5,862 bases of DNA from SAR202 cluster bacterium (GTDB taxonomy: Bacteria > Chloroflexota > Dehalococcoidia > Lucifugimonadales > UBA1123): the NCBI GenBank assembly GCA_030743915.1, contig JASLRP010000025.1, positions 1 to 5,862 on the forward strand, in the 5' to 3' direction. Under the pieces are notes generated by a model. It searched no databases. It was not told where the DNA came from and saw nothing but the letters and a program-made list of their open reading frames with translations. Both the position numbers and the translations under genes were made by a program. Every line of letters starts with the position of its first letter. The first letter of the stretch is position 1. Shown in pieces: positions 1 through 5,862 of the stretch.

Positions 1-13
1 AGTCGAGCTAACC

Positions 14-19
14 AGGAGG
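14..19 (+). promoter_or_regulatory. Ribosome binding site of the CocE-like hydrolase gene
   Basis: A full AGGAGG Shine-Dalgarno core lies nine bases before a TTG codon. It decides the start of the hydrolase, because no ATG or GTG in the same frame lies near it and the next in-frame ATG (codon 24) falls inside the first conserved segment of the protein. Confidence 0.85.
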
Positions 20-28
20 GAGAAAGAA

Positions 29-1777
29 TTGGTCAGAGACTCGGAGCTTTCACAACCACAGTTCCAGACGACCCACGAGAAGAACGTCGAGATTCCCATG
101 CGAGATGGAACGACGCTCCGAGCCAACATCACGCGGCCCGATGCCGAAGGCCAGTTCCCTGTGCTGCTGGAACGCACCCCTTACAACAAAGAAGCCGGCT
201 CAGAGAACATAGTCGGGTCACCTGAATATTACGCCTCGCGAGGCTACATCGTGGTCATCCAGGATGTGCGGGGGCGGTTCGCCTCGGCCGGCGAGTTCTA
301 CCCTTTCCGGGACGATGGCGCGGGAGTCAACCGCGACGGCTATGACACCGTGGAATGGCTGGCGGCACAGCCGTGGTGCAACGGCAAGATCGGGACCATC
401 GGAGGCTCCTACTCCGGCGCGACCCAGTATCGAAACGCCCTCAGTCGTCCGCCCCACTTGGCTGCTATGTTCATTCGCGAGTCCTCGGCAGACTACTATC
501 ACGAATGGGTGTATAGAGGCGGCGCATTCGAACTCGGGTTCAACATGGGTTGGGCGCGATCCAACACGCTTTCGAATCTTTCACACCTGGCGGAAGGCGA
601 CGACATAGAACGTCACCGGGAGATTCTGGAAGGGGTCAATGCCGCTGCGGACGATTGGCATGGCCGCCTGCCCATCTACCCAACTCCTTACATGACAGGC
701 CTCAGCGACTGGTACAACGAATGGCTGGACAATCCCACAGACGGCTCTTACTGGTGGCAGTTCAGCGTCGAGAAGTTCCACGATCAGATTCAGACTCCGA
801 TATACCACCTGGGCGGCTGGTTCGACATTTTCCTCAACGGGACGCTGAAGAACTACATGGGCATCAAAAAGCGCGCCAGGACGGACAAAGCGCGCCAGAG
901 CCAGAAGCTGATCGTCGGTCCGTGGGTTCACGGCCCGGCCAATATCGACAATCAGTTCGCAGGCGAGTTCGACTACGGAACCGACGCCGCCTTGAACATG
1001 AACGACTTGCGGCTCCCCTGGTTCGATCATTGGCTCAAAGACGCAGACTCCGGAATCATGGACGAGCCGCCGGTGCGAATCTTCGTCATGGGCCGGAACG
1101 AGTGGACGGATCGCGAAGACTGGCCCATCCCAGGCACTCAGTACGCCAATTTCTACCTGCACGGGGGAAACAGCGGGTCTGCCAACTCGCTGAACGACGG
1201 GACTCTTTCCACGAAGCCTCCCCAGGGAGCCGAGGACCCTGACAGCTACACCTACGATCCGTCTGACCCGACGCCATCCAAAGGCGGCAACACGCTGACC
1301 ATACCCAACGGAGCTTTCGACCAACGTGATGTCGAGGAACGATGCCTGACATTCACCTCTGAACCTCTCACCGAAGAGATTGAGGCCACGGGTCATGTCA
1401 AAGCCGTGCTGTATTCCGCTTCATCAGCGCCAGACACTGACTGGGTTGTGCGCGTCACCGACGTTCATCCCGACGGCTACTCCCGCCCGGTGGCGGACGG
1501 CATATTGCGAGCAAGATATCGTGACTCGTTCGAGAATCCGACCCTTCTGTCACCCGGTCAAATCTATAAATACGACATCGACCTGTGGGCCACCAGCAAC
1601 GCGTTCCTGCCGGGGCACTGCATTCGGGTAACGATCACAAGCTCGTGCTTCCCGCGCTTCGACCGCAACCTGAACACCGGCGGCCCGATTCACAAAGAGG
1701 CCACGGGCCAGGTCGCCATCAACACGATATTCCACGACGAACTGAGGCCCTCGCATGTGGTACTGCCTGTGTTGTGA
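29..1777 (+). CDS. CocE/NonD family serine hydrolase (X-Pro dipeptidyl-peptidase S15-like)
   Basis: This 582-residue protein matches the CocE/NonD family, alpha/beta hydrolases related to Xaa-Pro dipeptidyl peptidases and cocaine esterase that cleave esters or amides. The N-terminal half is the hydrolase fold: R49-T-P-Y52 supplies the Tyr used in the family's oxyanion hole, G125-G-S127-Y-S-G holds the nucleophile, G263-W-F-D266 the acid, and G297-P-W-V-H301 the base, all in the family's order and spacing. A helical cap lies roughly at residues 140-250. From about residue 350 to the end runs the beta-sandwich (PepX C-terminal) domain, with typical motifs such as GHVKAVLYSASSAPDTDWVV. There is no signal peptide or membrane segment, so it is probably cytoplasmic. 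Length is normal for the family and the frame is intact. The TTG start is supported by a strong ribosome binding site. The substrate cannot be told: peptide, ester, amide and acylated antibiotic are all possible. The family call is secure. Confidence 0.95.
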   Translation: MVRDSELSQPQFQTTHEKNVEIPMRDGTTLRANITRPDAEGQFPVLLERTPYNKEAGSENIVGSPEYYASRGYIVVIQDVRGRFASAGEFYPFRDDGAGVNRDGYDTVEWLAAQPWCNGKIGTIGGSYSGATQYRNALSRPPHLAAMFIRESSADYYHEWVYRGGAFELGFNMGWARSNTLSNLSHLAEGDDIERHREILEGVNAAADDWHGRLPIYPTPYMTGLSDWYNEWLDNPTDGSYWWQFSVEKFHDQIQTPIYHLGGWFDIFLNGTLKNYMGIKKRARTDKARQSQKLIVGPWVHGPANIDNQFAGEFDYGTDAALNMNDLRLPWFDHWLKDADSGIMDEPPVRIFVMGRNEWTDREDWPIPGTQYANFYLHGGNSGSANSLNDGTLSTKPPQGAEDPDSYTYDPSDPTPSKGGNTLTIPNGAFDQRDVEERCLTFTSEPLTEEIEATGHVKAVLYSASSAPDTDWVVRVTDVHPDGYSRPVADGILRARYRDSFENPTLLSPGQIYKYDIDLWATSNAFLPGHCIRVTITSSCFPRFDRNLNTGGPIHKEATGQVAINTIFHDELRPSHVVLPVL

Positions 1778-1821
1778 ATCTAGCTTGACTGAACTGGAGA
1801 CGCTTGTCGCATCGTTCCTGA

Positions 1822-1835
1822 ACGAATGAATTCGT
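1822..1835. promoter_or_regulatory. Operator-like perfect inverted repeat
   Basis: ACGAAT and ATTCGT form a perfect six-base inverted repeat separated by GA. A two-base gap is too short for an RNA hairpin loop, so a dimeric DNA-binding protein is the likelier reader. The site lies just upstream of a possible -10 element and of the membrane/winged-helix gene pair. Binding is inferred, not shown. Confidence 0.35.
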
Positions 1836-1836
1836 G

Positions 1837-1845
1837 TGATACGAT
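1837..1845 (+). promoter_or_regulatory. Possible extended -10 promoter element for the small gene pair
   Basis: TGATACGAT fits the extended -10 pattern (TG, one base, then a hexamer matching TATAAT at four of six positions). No good -35 hexamer lies 16-18 bases upstream, which is tolerated by extended -10 promoters. Transcription would begin near 1852, giving a leader of about 45 bases before the CTG proposed as start of the membrane protein. The inverted repeat at 1822-1835 would sit between the -35 and -10 positions, a common place for a repressor. This is a weak match. Confidence 0.3.
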
Positions 1846-1885
1846 AAAATGGAATGAGCCTTGAATTTTGACAACGCGTTACCAT

Positions 1886-1889
1886 GAGG
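1886..1889 (+). promoter_or_regulatory. Candidate ribosome binding site for a CTG start
   Basis: GAGG lies seven bases before CTG at 1897, the first plausible initiator after the in-frame stop at 1885-1887. It is the only Shine-Dalgarno-like string close to the upstream end of this frame. It supports a non-canonical start but is short. Confidence 0.4.
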
Positions 1890-1896
1890 CAGTATC

Positions 1897-2340
1897 CTGA
1901 GAAGATCAAATACGACTACGCTGGTTTTTCTGGGAACTTGCCTCGCATTCGCCGAAACTGCCCTGGGGATAATCGTCAGGACAACGGATGCCAACGCCAC
2001 ATTGGTAGCGGGATTTGTTCTTGCTGCTCTCGGCATGGTATTGACCGCTTTGGTAGCGATGTATTGGAAAGACCCAGCGTTTTTGACGCTCAGTGGTGAA
2101 CAAGCTCTGGACCTGCGGAAATTCGAAGCGTTGTCTGGAAATCTACCACCAGAGATTGCCATGACATTCCTTCGCGAAGGAGCTTCTACTTACGCACATG
2201 TAGGCCAAGAGCTTGTTAGTGGCGAAATTCGAGACGAGGTCGAAGAAGATCGGGAAGCTGTCGAATCAGAATTGATAGATCTTTTGCGAACACAATCAGC
2301 TAGCGAGGAGAGTGATGACAACTTATCTCAAGAGTCTTGA
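1897..2340 (+). CDS. Small two-helix membrane protein with acidic cytoplasmic tail, unrecognised
   Basis: I do not recognise this protein. The frame is open from the stop at 1885-1887 to 2340. Read from CTG at 1897 it gives 147 residues: a short basic N-terminus (residues 1-8, two Arg), a hydrophobic helix at about 9-27, a short polar loop RTTDANAT at 28-35, a second hydrophobic helix at about 36-56, then a soluble tail to 147. The tail is strongly acidic near its end (many Glu and Asp at about 110-147), probably helical. The positive-inside rule puts both ends in the cytoplasm. The first conventional start codon, TTG at 2002, is at the beginning of the second helix and would delete the first, and it has no good ribosome binding site, so I place the start upstream. 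An alternative is ATG at 1884 followed by a frame change near the five-T run at 1925-1929. The 3' end overlaps the winged-helix gene by 26 bases, implying coupled translation. Being a real gene is likely; the exact start is uncertain. Confidence 0.65.
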   Translation: MRRSNTTTLVFLGTCLAFAETALGIIVRTTDANATLVAGFVLAALGMVLTALVAMYWKDPAFLTLSGEQALDLRKFEALSGNLPPEIAMTFLREGASTYAHVGQELVSGEIRDEVEEDREAVESELIDLLRTQSASEESDDNLSQES

Positions 2341-2614
2341 ATGGCGTGATCGGGTTAATGACTTCGACGAAACCGAACTTCGCGTCCTGATTGCTCTATC
2401 TCACAAGGATTTTCCGTGGCGCTCAATAGACGGGTTAAGAGGCGCCGTCAAATTATCGGAGAGCGAACTCGGCGTCGCGCTGAAGAACCTCGTGGAACGC
2501 AGCGTGGTTAGAACGACCGCGAGCAAAAACATTACGCAAGCGCTATTCGGTCTGGCCGAACGAGTCGATCCTGAAATCGAAGTCAAGTCAGCAATCCGGA
2601 AATTTAAGTCCTAA
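2315..2614 (+). CDS. Small winged-helix-like DNA-binding protein
   Basis: This 99-residue protein looks like a lone winged helix-turn-helix domain. Helix 1 is about residues 18-29 (ETELRVLIALSH), helix 2 about 35-45 (WRSIDGLRGAVK), and the recognition helix about 48-61 (SESELGVALKNLVERS). A beta wing follows at about 64-80 (VVRTTASKNITQALFGL), and a short basic tail ends it. The pattern resembles MarR- or ArsR-like domains, but I cannot name a family. It lacks any partner-binding or catalytic domain. ATG at 2315 is preferred over the adjacent GTG at 2312 because AGGAG at 2306-2310 leaves four bases before the ATG but only one before the GTG. It begins inside the membrane protein gene, so the two are probably translated together and work together; the winged-helix protein may also control their own promoter. 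It could instead be a protein-protein interaction module. The stop codon overlaps that of the M81 gene on the other strand. Confidence 0.8.
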   Translation: MTTYLKSLEWRDRVNDFDETELRVLIALSHKDFPWRSIDGLRGAVKLSESELGVALKNLVERSVVRTTASKNITQALFGLAERVDPEIEVKSAIRKFKS

Positions 2615-4080
2615 TACGTCGTGTCCTCCTCGAAGGGGTACAGCGGGGTGCGTCGATGGTGATACTCGAAGAACGAGAGATCCGAGGTCGTCACTCCGGG
2701 AGTGTTGACCAGGATGATTCGAGACGCGATAGGCTCGTAGGCGGGCCTCGGCGACACTACTCCTTTCGCCACCACGACCTTGTAACGCTCCGGAACGATC
2801 CCTGACGAGTACATCTGCTCCCTGGTCGTGTTCATTGATCGCTTGCTGGTCAGCAGTATCGTGTGTTCATCCTCAGTTTCCAACACCACTGAGGTTCCGC
2901 CATCGAAATACCGAAACCCGCCGTGAGTTGGAGTCGGGTCCTCGTACAGGCCATCGGTGATGACTCGAACTTTGCCAGTAACCTCCACAGGCGAACCGTG
3001 CATATCGTCGGTTTTTCCTCCAACCTCCAACGTCACCTGTGAGCCTATGCCTGACTCGACGCACACTGACACTGCCTCCGGATCATACAGAGACTGCAAA
3101 AAACTCCTCACGCCCAGCCGCTTGGCCGCCTCCAGAAGTATCGTCGAATCGGCAGAGCTTCCGCCGCCGATATTGTCCCCGACATCCATCAGCACCACCG
3201 GGCCGGATTCTTCGGCCACGGCCATCTGCAAAGCTTCGTCCGCCGAAGGGGTGTCAACGACGAACTGCTCTCGCATATCCCACGCACGGCCCGCCATCCA
3301 CCGAGCGGCCTCCCGCGCCGCAGTCTCGTCTCCGTCCGATACCGCCAGGAAGGCCATGCCCATCTCCTCCACATCCGAGTATGGATAGCCTTCAGCAACG
3401 CTGGCGGTAAGTATCTCTGGACGCTGAATGGCGTCCTCGCAATCTCGGATGACACTGGCCATCGGCTCCTCGCCGGTGAATTGCTTGACGATGTTGATTA
3501 CCACAGGCGGCATCTCCAACGCCTGCACGGGCCGAATTTCGCCTCGGATTGTCCGAATAATCAACTCGGCGCACTCCAGGGCGCGAGGTCGTGCGTCCAG
3601 GTGGGGATTGGAGCGATAGAACGTCGCCACCGTCGTGTTCTGGATCATCTTCTGAGTAACATTGGCGTGCAGGTCAAGCGTCATTCCCACCGGAACGTCC
3701 GGGCCGACCAGTTCTCGGACCCGTCGCGTGATCTCGCCATCAGCGTCCGGGTACTCCTCGGACACAGCGGCTCCATGCAGTGACAGCAGAACGCCATCCC
3801 ACGGGCCGTTGTCTTTAAGCCTATCCAACAACTCGCCCACAATCCGGTCGAAGGCGTCTTTGGTTATCGTCCCGATAGGCCCTGTGTTGGCGAAAGTGAG
3901 GGGGATAACATCGACCTCGAACCGGCTCGATGCCTCAAGAAAACCGGCGTTCGTGGATTGAGACTCGGCATACTGGCTGACGATCTCATCGTCTCGATAG
4001 ACATCGAAGCGATCATACGTCGCCGGCACGCGAGAGAAGGTATTGGTTTCGTGGGTCATTCCCAGCAGGGCTAGGCGCAT
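2611..4080 (-). CDS. M81 family metallopeptidase (MlrC-like)
   Basis: This 489-residue protein belongs to the M81/MlrC family, named after the enzyme that finishes microcystin breakdown; most members act on unknown peptides or amides. The N-terminal catalytic domain (about residues 2-285) shows the family motifs M8-T-H-E-T-N-T-F-S, S100-L-H-G, the L-D136-L-H138-A pair and N158-P-H160-L-D. The DxH pair and the later His are the likely zinc ligands. The C-terminal domain (about 290-475) shows D302-N-I-G-G-G and GGKTDDMHGSPV. Length is normal and no signal peptide is seen, so it is cytoplasmic. I chose ATG at 4078-4080 because TGAGGAG on the minus strand (4087-4093) lies six bases before it and the protein then begins MRLALLGMTHETN, as family members do. 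The frame stays open to an ATG at 4149, but those 23 extra residues are unconserved-looking and span the promoter region. Expect a role in degrading a peptide or amide; microcystin itself is unlikely to be the substrate without partner mlr genes. Confidence 0.93.
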   Translation of the reverse strand: MRLALLGMTHETNTFSRVPATYDRFDVYRDDEIVSQYAESQSTNAGFLEASSRFEVDVIPLTFANTGPIGTITKDAFDRIVGELLDRLKDNGPWDGVLLSLHGAAVSEEYPDADGEITRRVRELVGPDVPVGMTLDLHANVTQKMIQNTTVATFYRSNPHLDARPRALECAELIIRTIRGEIRPVQALEMPPVVINIVKQFTGEEPMASVIRDCEDAIQRPEILTASVAEGYPYSDVEEMGMAFLAVSDGDETAAREAARWMAGRAWDMREQFVVDTPSADEALQMAVAEESGPVVLMDVGDNIGGGSSADSTILLEAAKRLGVRSFLQSLYDPEAVSVCVESGIGSQVTLEVGGKTDDMHGSPVEVTGKVRVITDGLYEDPTPTHGGFRYFDGGTSVVLETEDEHTILLTSKRSMNTTREQMYSSGIVPERYKVVVAKGVVSPRPAYEPIASRIILVNTPGVTTSDLSFFEYHHRRTPLYPFEEDTTY

Positions 4081-4086
4081 TTCATT

Positions 4087-4093
4087 CTCCTCA
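4087..4093 (-). promoter_or_regulatory. Ribosome binding site of the M81 gene
   Basis: Minus-strand TGAGGAG, six bases upstream of the ATG at 4078-4080. It is the reason for rejecting the longer 512-residue reading that begins at 4149. Confidence 0.85.
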
Positions 4094-4116
4094 GTTACTG
4101 TGATCGGTGTGGCCAG

Positions 4117-4122
4117 AGTATA
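4117..4122 (-). promoter_or_regulatory. Possible -10 element for the M81 gene
   Basis: The minus strand reads TATACT, five of six matches to the -10 consensus. Transcription would start near 4110, giving a leader of about 30 bases that holds the ribosome binding site. No convincing -35 hexamer is visible 16-18 bases upstream (around 4139-4146). The element overlaps the plus-strand -10 at 4121-4126. Confidence 0.4.
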
Positions 4123-4126
4123 TAAT
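4121..4126 (+). promoter_or_regulatory. -10 element for the enolase-superfamily/UxuA-like operon
   Basis: A perfect TATAAT lies on the plus strand. It would start transcripts near 4133, about 40 bases before the proposed TTG start at 4173. The -35 region is poor (TTACTG at 4095-4100 is 20 bases away), so the promoter may need an activator. Confidence 0.5.
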
Positions 4127-4160
4127 TGAATCCGCCAAAACGCATACATGATCTCTCTGC

Positions 4161-4165
4161 AAGGA
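4161..4165 (+). promoter_or_regulatory. Ribosome binding site deciding between two TTG starts
   Basis: AAGGA lies one base before a TTG at 4167 but seven bases before a second in-frame TTG at 4173. The spacing favours 4173, which also gives the family-typical N-terminus MKITDIQIEVV. Confidence 0.7.
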
Positions 4166-4172
4166 ATTGGAA

Positions 4173-5288
4173 TTGAAAATCACCGATATTCAGATTGAAG
4201 TCGTCCGACGAGCGCTGCCCGACACGGGACTGGACTCAGACCTGGGCCGGTTCTCCGGCGAGGTCGAGCAGGGCGTGCTCAGGATATTCACCGATGAGGG
4301 CATTGAAGGCAACTGTTTTGTCGGCGCCTTTCGAGGCGGAGGCCATGGTCAGTTCGGCGCCATTCTCAACGTGCTGAAACCAGAACTTGTGGGCCGCGAC
4401 CCGGCAGAGCGCGAGTGGCTGTGGAGCCGTTTGCCGATCCTCAGCGGCCGCCGCGGTTTGTCGATGAACGCCTGGGCGCCCGTTGACGTGGCGCTGTGGG
4501 ACATCGCTGGCAAAGCGGCTGGAGCTCCAGTGCATAAGCTCCTGGGCACTCAACGCTACGAGACCGAGATATACGGCACGTATCCGCCCCGCCACATTAC
4601 GCCCGAGGGATACGTCCGAGAAGCCGAGACGTTCCGAGACGCAGGATTCCGAGCCTACAAAATACACCCCGGCGTCATGGCCACGCCGGACGTTGTCAAC
4701 ATGGTGGGCGCCGTGCGGGACAATGTCGGCGACGGCATGGAGCTCATGTTGGACCCCAACAACGGCTACTCCTTCCGCAAGGCGTACGACATAGGCAGAG
4801 CTCTGGACGACCAGGGTTTCTACTGGTACGAGGACCCCGTGCCCTACTATGATGTTGACGCCATTTCCCAATTGACCCAGCGTCTGGCGACGCCCCTGTG
4901 CATGAGCGACAAACCCGAGTTGCAGTTCTACGAAGCGGCCCGCGCAGTCCGCCTCCAGTCTTCCAGGTTGGTCCGAGGCACCGCCGCCAAATTGGGTATC
5001 ACCGGACTCAAGAAGCTGTGCTCGATGGCCGAGGGGTTCGGCATGAATTGCGAGATCGGCACCGCCGGAAATTCCCTGCTGAACGCCGCCAACCTGCACG
5101 TGATATTCTCGGTCAGCAACTGCGCATACTACGAGTACTGGATGCCCGTCGAAGCCCATCAATTCGGCCTCGTGGAGGACATCAAGCTGAACGAGCGTCA
5201 AGTCATCGAGGCGCCGGCCGCGCCGGGCATCGGCTACGAACTCGACTGGGACTGGATAGACTCCCACAAAATCGCCACTCTGGAATAA
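4173..5288 (+). CDS. Mandelate racemase/muconate lactonizing enzyme family protein (enolase superfamily)
   Basis: This 371-residue protein has the two-domain build of the enolase superfamily: an N-terminal capping domain (about 1-125), a TIM barrel (about 130-340) and a returning C-terminal segment. Members take a proton next to a carboxylate, using a bound magnesium, and act as acid-sugar dehydratases, racemases or cycloisomerases. The metal ligands are D194 (LDPNNGYS), E220 (WYEDP) and D246 (CMSDKPE), spaced 26 and 26 as in mandelate racemase. The barrel lysine motif is K163-I-H165, where the classic form is KxK. No Asp stands at the end of the sixth strand (around RLVRGTAAKLGIT, 265-277) and no His where the Asp-His dyad would continue (CEIGTAGN, 293-300), so it is not a standard mandelate-racemase-type active site. 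The later GNSLLNAANLHV and NCAYYEYW stretches are common in sugar-acid members of the family. The start at the second TTG follows from ribosome binding site spacing. It probably forms an operon with the UxuA-like gene 35 bases downstream. Superfamily is certain; reaction and substrate are not. Confidence 0.94.
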   Translation: MKITDIQIEVVRRALPDTGLDSDLGRFSGEVEQGVLRIFTDEGIEGNCFVGAFRGGGHGQFGAILNVLKPELVGRDPAEREWLWSRLPILSGRRGLSMNAWAPVDVALWDIAGKAAGAPVHKLLGTQRYETEIYGTYPPRHITPEGYVREAETFRDAGFRAYKIHPGVMATPDVVNMVGAVRDNVGDGMELMLDPNNGYSFRKAYDIGRALDDQGFYWYEDPVPYYDVDAISQLTQRLATPLCMSDKPELQFYEAARAVRLQSSRLVRGTAAKLGITGLKKLCSMAEGFGMNCEIGTAGNSLLNAANLHVIFSVSNCAYYEYWMPVEAHQFGLVEDIKLNERQVIEAPAAPGIGYELDWDWIDSHKIATLE

Positions 5289-5307
5289 AAAACTCACCTC
5301 GAAATCC

Positions 5308-5312
5308 AGGAG
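5308..5312 (+). promoter_or_regulatory. Ribosome binding site of the UxuA-like gene
   Basis: AGGAG lies 11 bases before ATG at 5324, slightly longer spacing than usual. The gap between the two genes (5289-5323) holds no terminator hairpin, supporting co-transcription. Confidence 0.7.
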
Positions 5313-5323
5313 AAATACAAGAC

Positions 5324-5862
<539 letters not shown>

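Larger units (their letters stand above)
1778..1896. other. Short intergenic region with overlapping inverted repeats
   Basis: The stretch is AT-richer than the hydrolase gene before it. No intrinsic terminator is visible after the hydrolase: the only RNA hairpin I find is a weak five-base stem, TCGTT (1812-1816) with AACGA (1821-1825), without a T tract. The AACGA arm can also pair with TTCGT at 1831-1835, so two overlapping palindromes share one arm. No tRNA or small-RNA structure is apparent. Confidence 0.5.

Noticed and set aside
581..1396. A 271-codon open frame on the minus strand opposite the CocE-like hydrolase
   Set aside because: It is antisense to conserved catalytic sequence, lacks a ribosome binding site I can see and shows no domain pattern.
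1785..1790. TTGACT as a -35 hexamer after the hydrolase gene
   Set aside because: No -10-like hexamer lies 15-19 bases downstream.
1884..2099. A 71-residue plus-strand protein beginning at ATG 1884
   Set aside because: Only its first 14 or so residues look natural; the rest is a Arg/Cys/Ser-rich shadow of the membrane protein frame. It is kept only as a possible frameshifted N-terminus.
4081..4149. A 23-residue N-terminal extension of the M81 protein from an ATG at 4149
   Set aside because: A strong ribosome binding site and the family-typical MRLALLGMTHETN start lie at 4080, and the extension covers the probable divergent promoters.
4163..4174. Tandem GGAATT GGAATT at the start of the enolase-superfamily gene
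   Set aside because: Two copies of a six-base string are not significant; it matters only because it creates two TTG codons that compete as starts.

Overview
The window reads as ordinary bacterial chromosome: dense, protein-coding, fairly GC-rich, with short Shine-Dalgarno-led intergenic gaps. It carries catabolic or hydrolytic enzymes interrupted by one small unrecognised gene pair. The enzyme mix is a CocE/NonD-type serine hydrolase, an M81 (MlrC-like) metallopeptidase, a mandelate racemase/muconate lactonizing (enolase superfamily) protein and a mannonate dehydratase-like (UxuA) protein, with TTG used as a start codon twice. Such a mix is what I would expect from an uncultured environmental heterotroph such as a SAR202-type Chloroflexota, a group known for many enolase-superfamily paralogues. 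That taxonomic guess is an inference; no rRNA or other marker is present.

Layout. 29-1777 (+) encodes a cytoplasmic CocE-like alpha/beta hydrolase with an intact Ser-Asp-His triad. 1778-1896 is a short intergenic region with an inverted repeat beside a possible extended -10. 1897-2340 (+) is a small two-helix membrane protein whose reading frame runs well upstream of its first conventional start codon. It overlaps 2315-2614 (+), a 99-residue winged-helix-like protein. This pair is visibly poorer in GC than its flanks in the stretches I counted by hand. 2611-4080 (-) is the M81 metallopeptidase, whose stop codon overlaps that of the winged-helix gene tail to tail. 4081-4172 is a compact divergent promoter region. 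4173-5288 (+) is the enolase-superfamily enzyme, followed after 35 bases by 5324 to the window end (+), the UxuA-like gene, cut by the window edge.

How the genes work together. The enolase-superfamily gene and the UxuA-like gene look like one operon for catabolism of an acid sugar or related hydroxy acid. The M81 gene is transcribed divergently from the same short control region, so it may be co-regulated. The CocE-like hydrolase could release acids or amines from esters or amides, but nothing in the sequence fixes its substrate. The membrane protein plus winged-helix pair has no obvious metabolic link to its neighbours and is the part most likely to be undescribed. Its start codon, its operator-like palindrome and its function are all open.
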